A DNA stretch of 64,000 bases, from assembly GCF_017875835.1 (NCBI RefSeq), contig NZ_JAGING010000001.1, forward strand, positions 310,001 to 374,000, given 5' to 3'. The position numbers were made by a program, and so were the translations under genes. Positions 58,349-64,000 of the stretch are shown here, piece by piece; position 1 is the stretch's first letter; every line of letters starts with the position of its first letter. The notes beneath the pieces were generated by a model. The model searched no databases, was not told the DNA's origin, and saw nothing but the letters and a program-made list of their open reading frames with translations. Source of the DNA: Psychrobacter sp. PL19. Its GTDB lineage: Bacteria; Pseudomonadota; Gammaproteobacteria; Pseudomonadales; Moraxellaceae.

Positions 58349-58930
58349 ATGTCCCTAAAGCTTATCGTCGGTCTTGGCAATCCTGGTCAGCAGTATATGT
58401 TTACCCGTCACAATGCAGGTTTTTGGTTCGTGCATCATTTAGCGCAGCAGTTTAATATTGCCCTGAGCCCTGACAAAAAATTTCACGGAGTGACTGGGCG
58501 TGGACAAATTCATGGGCATGATGTGCGGCTATTATTACCGCTGACCTTTATGAATAAGTCTGGTGAGTCAGTGGTGCCGATGGTTAATTTTTATGACATT
58601 CATAACGACCAGTTACTCATCGCTCATGACGAGCTGGATATTCCAGCAGGTAGTATCAAGCTAAAAACTGGGGGCGGTCATGGCGGTCATAATGGTCTGC
58701 GTGATATTACCCCGCACCTTGGCAATGACTTTCACCGTTTACGTGTGGGCATTGGTCATCCAGGTCATAAGTCTAAAGTCACGGGTCATGTGCTCTCTAA
58801 AGCCTCGCCTGATGAACAGATCGCTATTGATAGTGCGCTCACTGCGGCCTTTGAGTCGCTACCACTATTATTAGCAGGTGATATTGAACGCGCGCGTACG
58901 CAAATTAATGGCTTTAAATTACCAGACTGA
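58349..58930 (+). CDS. pth: Peptidyl-tRNA hydrolase
   Basis: Cleaves peptidyl-tRNA released from stalled ribosomes. 193 residues. VGLGNPGQQYMFTRHNAGFW at residues 7-26 contains the catalytic His, followed by PLTFMNKSGESV, LLIAHDELDIPAG, GGHGGHNGLRDI and the C-terminal basic region. Start ATG 58349. Confidence 0.97.
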   Translation: MSLKLIVGLGNPGQQYMFTRHNAGFWFVHHLAQQFNIALSPDKKFHGVTGRGQIHGHDVRLLLPLTFMNKSGESVVPMVNFYDIHNDQLLIAHDELDIPAGSIKLKTGGGHGGHNGLRDITPHLGNDFHRLRVGIGHPGHKSKVTGHVLSKASPDEQIAIDSALTAAFESLPLLLAGDIERARTQINGFKLPD

Positions 58931-59156
58931 CAAGGTATGATGCGTTTTTTATTATAGTAAATGTTTTGACGGCTGGTCGATATGAACCACGTCAACGCCC
59001 ATTGTAGTTTCGCCGGTAGCAGCACTAACTGCTATCTCAAGTTTGGGCTCCGTGCTCAAGTTTGCGCGCTGAACCGGTTCCTTACCCTTTAGTGTGACGG
59101 TAAGCACCCCCACTAACTTATTACTTTTTACTTTTATTACGCTAAGGAAGCAATCC

Positions 59157-59537
59157 ATGCTACTTAATATGCTTAAATGCAAATTGCACCGTGCCCGCGT
59201 CACGCATGCTGAGCTCCACTATGAAGGCTCGTGCGGCATTGACGGCGATTTATTAGACCTCGCTGGTCTGCGCGAAAATGAGTCCATCGACATCTATAAT
59301 GTCACCAATGGCAAACGCTTTCGTACCTACGCTATTCGTGCTGAAGCCGGCTCTGGTATCATCTCATTGAACGGTGCTGCCGCTCATATGGCTGACTTAG
59401 GCGATATCGTTATCATTTGTGCCTACGCTCATTTTGATGAAGCCGAAGCAGACACTTATCAACCAAAGCTGGTCTATTGCAACGAAGACAATACTGTTAA
59501 AGACACAGCTAATATCATTCCAGTACAAGTCGCTTAA
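59157..59537 (+). CDS. panD: Aspartate 1-decarboxylase
   Basis: Pyruvoyl enzyme that makes beta-alanine for pantothenate and CoA. 126 residues. The self-cleavage site is in [16 protein letters not shown] (between Gly and Ser at about 24-25), followed by [12 protein letters not shown] and [16 protein letters not shown]. The start is set at ATG 59157 with AAGGAAG upstream; the upstream frame from 59094 lacks a signal and is not part of PanD. Single-gene unit. Confidence 0.96.
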   Translation: MLLNMLKCKLHRARVTHAELHYEGSCGIDGDLLDLAGLRENESIDIYNVTNGKRFRTYAIRAEAGSGIISLNGAAAHMADLGDIVIICAYAHFDEAEADTYQPKLVYCNEDNTVKDTANIIPVQVA

Positions 59538-59678
59538 AGACTGGTTTTGTCTGGAATATCAGTTACTTACTTTTCTTGTCAGCAAAGTATCTATTTTAGC
59601 TAGTAATTAACAAATACTACACAGGTAGCAAAGTTATTAAAGGTATTCTTACCTCTCCATAGGGAACTTATACTGGCA

Positions 59679-59714
59679 TAAAAGCTGAGTCTAAATAGAG
59701 ACTCAGCTTTTTTT
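59679..59714 (+). terminator. Terminator after panD
   Basis: AAAAGCTGAGTC pairs with GACTCAGCTTTT across TAAATAGA, then T residues. A very similar hairpin precedes the second antiporter gene. Confidence 0.85.
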
Positions 59715-59769
59715 ATGTCTATTGATTGGTACTTTTTTTACATTAACTTATTCATAAGGAAGCCTACTC

Positions 59770-60762
59770 ATGTGGTTGGCAGTTATTGCAGTAATTATTG
59801 GACTGGCAATCTTAGTATGGAGTGCCGATGTTTTTATTGATGGGGCAACAGTATTAGCGAAAAGGCTAAGGATTCCTAGTTTTTTAATAGGCATGCTGAT
59901 CATAGGTATAGGCACGTCAGCACCTGAATTGGTAGTCTCGGTATTAGCCGCGTTAGAAGGTAGCCCTGACTTGGCTTTAGGTAATGCCTATGGCTCTAAT
60001 ATCGTAAATATTGCCTTAGTCTTAGGGGCCACGTTACTGATAAGTCCCCTTATTATTCGTAAAGGTGTCGTCAAGCGGGATCTACCGATACTAGTATTAA
60101 TTACCGCTTTGGCAGGGTGGCAGCTGCGTGATGGAAGGCTAAGTCAAGCTGACGGTATCGTATTATTACTAGTTTTGGTCATAGTAATAGGTCTGCAAGT
60201 TATATTGAGCCTACGCGCGGGTAATTCAGAGATTGAGCATGAGCATAAAGACGATGTGATAATCAAAAATGAAGGTCTGGAGCATGTAGAACCAAGCTTA
60301 ATACGCGGCTTAGTGAGCTTATTTATTGGCCTACTTATTTTAGTGCTGAGCTCGCGCGCTATCGTTTGGGGGGCGATTGAATTAGCAACGTTATGGGGAG
60401 TCAGTGAGCTGATTATCGGCTTGACGGTGGTCGCTATTGGCACCTCCTTGCCTGAGCTGGTATCGAGCTTATCAGCAGCTCGTAAAGGCGAGCATGACAT
60501 GGCATTAGGCAATATTATTGGCTCTAATATATTTAATACTTTAGGGGTGGTGGGGGTAGCGGCGATTATTGTACCGATTACCACCAATCCAGTTATTCTG
60601 TCGCGCGACGTTTTAGTGATGGCAGTACTGACCCTATTGCTCTTTATGATGTGTCTGTTCGCCTTTATAACCAAACGCAAACTAGGCCGCCTAGCTGGAA
60701 TTGTGCTGGTGCTATTCTTCATCGGTTATACCCTATGGTTAATCCAGACAGCCAGTATTTAG
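59770..60762 (+). CDS. Calcium/sodium:cation antiporter (CaCA family, YrbG-like), copy 1
   Basis: Inner-membrane exchanger of 330 residues with about ten hydrophobic segments in two inverted repeats. The alpha-repeats are GTSAPELVVSVLAALEGSPDLA with GNAYGSNIVNIALVLG, and GTSLPELVSSLSAARKGEHD with GNIIGSNIFNTLGVVG. These match the Na/Ca exchanger family. Ion specificity is not readable. The gene at 61082 is a close paralogue. Confidence 0.92.
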   Translation: MWLAVIAVIIGLAILVWSADVFIDGATVLAKRLRIPSFLIGMLIIGIGTSAPELVVSVLAALEGSPDLALGNAYGSNIVNIALVLGATLLISPLIIRKGVVKRDLPILVLITALAGWQLRDGRLSQADGIVLLLVLVIVIGLQVILSLRAGNSEIEHEHKDDVIIKNEGLEHVEPSLIRGLVSLFIGLLILVLSSRAIVWGAIELATLWGVSELIIGLTVVAIGTSLPELVSSLSAARKGEHDMALGNIIGSNIFNTLGVVGVAAIIVPITTNPVILSRDVLVMAVLTLLLFMMCLFAFITKRKLGRLAGIVLVLFFIGYTLWLIQTASI

Positions 60763-61081
60763 TCCATAACTCTATGAAAAGGGATACTCATCAAGTTGAT
60801 TGTATCTCTAAACAAACCCTAGCAATCTTTACGGTAGCTCGACTATAACCGGTCAATATTGATGATAATGTTGATGACAATATTGATTGATCATTACTTT
60901 GACATTTATTAATAAAACTAAAGATAGAGTCAAATTACTTAAGTTATTTTTATAACTTAATCAAAAACCTGTGCTAATATAAAAGCTGAAACAATGCTGT
61001 TTCAGCTTTTTTTATACCTGTTATTAGTGCTTTTATTAGCAGTAATCTTTTGGTATTTTTTATAGATAAGGAAATAAAATT
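60763..61081. other. Spacer between the tandem antiporter genes
   Basis: About 320 bp with no gene. It holds the terminator at 60980-61014 and the leader of the second gene. Its right part resembles the leader of the first gene (T-rich, then AAGGA and ATGTGGTTGGC), so the duplication included upstream sequence. Confidence 0.6.
60980..61014 (+). terminator. Terminator between the antiporter genes
   Basis: AAAGCTGAAAC pairs with GTTTCAGCTTT around AATGCT, followed by T residues. Confidence 0.85.
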
Positions 61082-62053
61082 ATGTGGTTGGCCGTAACTG
61101 CGGTAGTAATAGGTCTTATAATTTTGGTCTGGAGCGCTGATGTCTTTATTGATGGCGCAGTAGCCTTAGCAAATAAGCTAAACGTTCCAAGTTTTTTGAT
61201 TGGGGTGATCATTTTGGGGCTAGGTACCTCAGCACCTGAGATGGTAGTGTCCGTACTGGCAGCACTAGAGGGTAGCCCAGAACTGGCATTGGGTAATGCT
61301 TATGGCTCCAACATTATCAATATTGCCTTAGTTTTAGGGGTAACCGTATTGATAAGTCCAATCATCATTCGCAAGAGCATCATTAAACGTGATATGCCTT
61401 TATTATTGTTAGTAACGGCAGTGGCAGCCTGGCAGCTAAGCGACGGGGTCTTGAACAATACTGACGGGATTATACTCATAGTATTACTAGTAGTAGTCTT
61501 AGGTCTTCAAATTGTGCTGAGCCTACGTGAAGGCAATCATGAGCATGAAGATGATACTATAGAAGAAATTTCGGATTCTGAACACAGCATGGCGCGTGGT
61601 CTAGGTAGCTTGTTTCTTGGGCTATTAGTGCTGATATTGAGCTCACGAGCTATCGTTTGGGGCGCGGTCGAGTTGGCTACACTTTGGGGTTTAAGTGAGC
61701 TAATTATTGGTTTAACTATTGTTGCCATCGGTACCTCATTACCTGAATTGGTAGCCAGTATATCAGCCGCGCGCAAAGGCGAGCATGATATGGCTTTGGG
61801 CAATATTATCGGATCTAATATTTTCAATACCTTAGCAGTAGTAGGATTGGCAGCACTTATCGCACCTATTGCCCCTAACGCCATCATCTTATCGCGCGAT
61901 GTATTGGCTATGGGAGTTTTGACTCTGTTATTGTTTGCAATGTGTATATTTTCCTACAAAACTAAGCGTAAATTCGGTCGTGCCTCTGGGGTCACCTTAG
62001 TATTGTTCTTTGTCGGTTATTCCTTTTTACTTATCCGAACGGTTAGTATGTAA
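61082..62053 (+). CDS. Calcium/sodium:cation antiporter (CaCA family), copy 2
   Basis: Second paralogue, 323 residues, with the same two alpha-repeats (GTSAPEMVVSVLAALEGSPE, GNAYGSNIINIALVLG, GTSLPELVASISAARKGEHD, GNIIGSNIFNTLAVVG). Much of it aligns residue by residue with copy 1. The largest difference is the acidic loop between halves (HEHEDDTIEEISDSEHS), which could be a cytoplasmic calcium-sensing or spacer loop. Its own leader and ribosome binding site (AAGGAAA) are present. Confidence 0.92.
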   Translation: MWLAVTAVVIGLIILVWSADVFIDGAVALANKLNVPSFLIGVIILGLGTSAPEMVVSVLAALEGSPELALGNAYGSNIINIALVLGVTVLISPIIIRKSIIKRDMPLLLLVTAVAAWQLSDGVLNNTDGIILIVLLVVVLGLQIVLSLREGNHEHEDDTIEEISDSEHSMARGLGSLFLGLLVLILSSRAIVWGAVELATLWGLSELIIGLTIVAIGTSLPELVASISAARKGEHDMALGNIIGSNIFNTLAVVGLAALIAPIAPNAIILSRDVLAMGVLTLLLFAMCIFSYKTKRKFGRASGVTLVLFFVGYSFLLIRTVSM

Positions 62054-62105
62054 GTAGGGTCAGATGAACATAGTCGTACAAAAACCCTCATTTAAGAACC
62101 GTCAG

Positions 62106-62765
62106 TTAAGTTTTATTTTGCTTACGGTTCTTAAAACCACTCCATAAGCCTTCATGTTCTAGTTTGGGCATTTTTAGAGTGATGGTGTTGGATAGCATGT
62201 CTTGCACTGCCAGACCGCGGGGGTTAAAGAGGCAAAACACATAATTAAATATCCACCCCAAAAAAATACTGGCTAATAGAACAGCCCGTGATCCATCAAC
62301 GACACTGCCAATAATACCGCACAACAATGGTATCAAACAGGCGGCGAAAATACGTTTAAATGACTGACCCCAAGTCAATAAATGACCGGTGCTGTTGACC
62401 GTTTTTAGCCGCCACGTTTGCATGCCTAATGTCTGACCGCCACGACGCCAAAACAGACCATAGAATCCGACCAGCGTCAGCACAAACGAGGGGGTCATGA
62501 TAGAGTTCTGATACCAAGTTGGCAACGACTGCGCCTCTGCTGACTGGGTTCCAGCTTGCATCGTGAGCAGCGTACCGATAACGGTCAGTACCGTCCCCAC
62601 CAAAAACAGTAGCGCCAGTATCAACATACCATCGTAGACAATAGCAACCACCCGCTCCGTTGGTTTGGCAATGGTAGGTTCTTCGACTTCGGGCAGGCGT
62701 CGTGATGGCATTTTGGCTCTAGATTTTGAGTTAGCAGCAGCTTTTGGTGTATTTTTTGGCATCAT
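62106..62765 (-). CDS. RDD family membrane protein
   Basis: 219 residues with a basic, proline-rich N-terminal lead of about 45 residues and then three or more hydrophobic segments. The RDD pattern is seen in ERVVAIVYDGMLILALLFLVG, FYGLFWRRGGQTLGMQTWRLK and the C-terminal NPRGLAVQDML. Function of RDD proteins is mostly unknown; a role in transport of ions or osmolytes has been proposed for some. Convergent with the second antiporter gene. Confidence 0.88.
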   Translation of the reverse strand: MMPKNTPKAAANSKSRAKMPSRRLPEVEEPTIAKPTERVVAIVYDGMLILALLFLVGTVLTVIGTLLTMQAGTQSAEAQSLPTWYQNSIMTPSFVLTLVGFYGLFWRRGGQTLGMQTWRLKTVNSTGHLLTWGQSFKRIFAACLIPLLCGIIGSVVDGSRAVLLASIFLGWIFNYVFCLFNPRGLAVQDMLSNTITLKMPKLEHEGLWSGFKNRKQNKT

Positions 62766-63294
62766 ACAAGCTCATGGCAAGCGGAAAATAATAACTCTAT
62801 TGTACCGTAATTAAACCCTTTATCGTACACAATCCTAATATGCTATCTGCAGATGAAACGAAAAGGTACTGATTATAAATTTTGAGCAATTCTCATCAGA
62901 TCGCTATGATATGCAACAAAATGTTTGTGACTATATAGTTAAAATACCTTAAAAACGCTAGGGTACTGCTGGTATAAGCTTTTTGCAGCCTCTGTCTGCG
63001 TAGGCACAGCAAGCAAAAAAAACTTATGCCAGCAGTAGGTTATGTGTCGATATTACTTTTCATTGACTATAGGTTTGTGACTGTAGATTGGGTAAAGATA
63101 AGTGAGCAGCAAGCAGCATTGAGAGTCTGCGAGCATGATTTAAGAATCAAAGTATTCACTGCTCTTTGCTACATCGAGATTAGAGCGCATTTTTTGAACT
63201 GAGTGGGATCAATCTGTAAAAGTAGCAGACATAAAAAAACCGCCAAAGTGTCGTAAGACAGGCGATTGATCTAGTATATAAGCGATGATGCAAA
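62766..63294. other. Intergenic region with a MITE-like element before tRNA-Arg
   Basis: About 530 bp. No protein gene recognised. The repeat at 62934-63071 occupies the middle. A GC-richer piece with AAAACCGCCAAAGTGTCG before the tRNA may be the tRNA-Arg terminator region on the minus strand (CGCC and GGCG words). Confidence 0.5.
62934..63071. repeat. TA-bounded foldback repeat (MITE-like), copy 2
   Basis: 138 bp, nearly identical to 4517-4654: same tips (TATAGTTAAAAT, ATTGACTATA), same central stem and same GCAGCCTCTGTCTGCG segment. Only a few base differences are seen, such as GCTTCGGTAC against GCTAGGGTAC. Strong conservation suggests recent spread. Confidence 0.85.
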
Positions 63295-63371
63295 TGGTGC
63301 GCCTGGAGAGATTCGAACTCCCGACCCCTTAGTTCGTAGCCAAGTGCTCTATCCAACTGAGCTACAGGCGC
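63295..63371 (-). tRNA. tRNA-Arg (ACG)
   Basis: 77-nt minus-strand cloverleaf with encoded CCA. Acceptor GCGCCTG pairs with CAGGCGC, D-arm AGCTCAGTTGGATAGAGCA, anticodon ACG in CTACGAA, T-arm GGTTCGAAT-like GAGTTCGAATCTC. Confidence 0.96.
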
Positions 63372-63555
63372 GTATTGCACATCATTTACTGCACAGTCAA
63401 AAACTATTACAGCAAATTAGGTTGGCCATTATATAGATAATACAGCTAGTGTCAATGCATTTTAACGATTAAGACAGAATTCTTTCTATTTCAAAAGTTA
63501 AATCATTTTTAACAGGAATAAGCTGCGTTCTAAATCTACAAACAACTAAATATAA

Positions 63556-63645
63556 TGGAGGTGAAGGAGGGATTCGAACCCTCGATACGCGCAAACGTAT
63601 GGTTCCTTAGCAGGGAACTGGTTTCAGCCACTCACCCACTTCACC
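63556..63645 (-). tRNA. tRNA-Ser (GCT)
   Basis: 90-nt minus-strand type II tRNA with encoded CCA. Acceptor GGTGAAG pairs with CTTCACC; anticodon GCT in CTGCTAA; a long variable arm (ATACG...CGTAT) as required for tRNA-Ser; T-arm GGTTCGAATCC. Discriminator base is T. Confidence 0.95.
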
Positions 63646-63991
63646 AAACGACGTCAGACTTTTTAAGTTCTAAAAACAAGTATCAATGCTAATGATACGT
63701 CCTATGTCGTGGGCGAGTATTATATCAAAGCCAAAATAAATTGCAAGCGTTACACGTGGTTTTGGTAAGGCTTTTAGCATAATTTTGAATATTAATTGTT
63801 CCAAATGGCTCATAAGTGCTCATTTCTCTTATATTGCTCTCATTCTTAGCTGCTATAGCAGCCAAACAGCAGCTAGCGACTATACGTTACTATGGCTTTT
63901 TTAAATCAGGATGGCTATAGTGAGTAGCAGTCATTAGATACGATGAACAAAAATTATTGCACACTCATAATGAACCATAAAAGGAAAAGCT
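63646..63991. other. Intergenic stretch at the right edge
   Basis: About 345 bp, no gene identified. A weak inverted pair CTATAGCAGCC / GATGGCTATAG-type words at 63850-63920 recalls the tips of the TA-bounded repeats, but the match is too short to call. Confidence 0.35.
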
Positions 63992-64000
63992 ATGCGGCCG
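63992..64000 (+). CDS. Possible gene start cut by the right edge
   Basis: ATG at 63992 preceded by AAAAGGAAAAGCT, a good ribosome binding site. Only three codons are in the window, so the product cannot be named. Confidence 0.35.

Noticed and set aside
59094..59156. Upstream in-frame extension of panD
   Set aside because: PanD starts at the [13 protein letters not shown] region, which has its own AAGGAAG signal.
60144..60722. 192-codon minus-strand frame inside the first antiporter gene
   Set aside because: Antisense shadow of a conserved membrane-protein gene; a similar shadow exists in the second paralogue.

Overview
The window reads as a chromosomal segment of a gammaproteobacterium of the family Moraxellaceae, most likely Psychrobacter. 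This rests on gene order (lolB-ispE-tRNA-Gln-prs-rplY-pth next to a divergent hemA), the protein sequences, a moderate A+T bias, and low-complexity insertions inside core enzymes, which are usual in that genus. The species was not determined. No plasmid, phage or CRISPR signature is present. Most of the window is ordinary core metabolism, interrupted by small repeat elements and one decayed accessory patch.

Region by region: the left edge cuts through an lptM-type lipoprotein gene (-). Next come the acetate pair ackA-pta, then nadD-rsfS, a MOSC protein, an amidase, a glutamine amidotransferase and a run of small poorly known genes (7.3-10.9 kb). kbl-tdh (threonine to glycine) sits between an intact purL (14.3-18.3 kb) and a decayed direct repeat of the purL 3' end (10.9-11.4 kb). 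Both copies carry a foldback element with conserved borders and unlike arms. From 18.7 to 21 kb are a PNPOx-like protein, a DsbA/FrnE-like protein and pgsA. From 21.4 to 25.8 kb is an accessory patch: a possible small RNA, an orphan low-GC gene, a small membrane gene split by an IS630-family element, a frameshifted serine resolvase, a BASS-like transporter and an HU-family pseudogene.

The middle (26-49 kb) holds mostly single-gene units: an FAD oxidoreductase, acs, an HI0933-like flavoprotein, a pirin, an Old Yellow Enzyme reductase, a lipoprotein, trpB with a divergent trpR-like gene, a butanediol-type dehydrogenase, a lipoate ligase, a VOC protein, an LprI-like protein, fadH, an acyl-CoA synthetase, a YeeE/YedE pair and a class V aminotransferase. 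The right part (49-64 kb) is hemA, a TPR protein, lolB, ispE, two identical tRNA-Gln genes, prs, rplY, pth, panD, two tandem CaCA-type antiporter genes, an RDD protein, tRNA-Arg and tRNA-Ser.

Functionally, acetate metabolism recurs: ackA-pta and acs together allow high- and low-affinity interconversion of acetate and acetyl-CoA, and fadH plus the acyl-CoA synthetase serve fatty-acid use. The most unusual features are non-coding: (i) a family of about 73-146 bp TA-bounded foldback elements (four copies) whose tips match those of the resident IS630 element, suggesting cross-mobilisation; (ii) the paired foldback elements at the purL 3' ends; (iii) an IS630 insertion whose in-silico removal restores an open reading frame.
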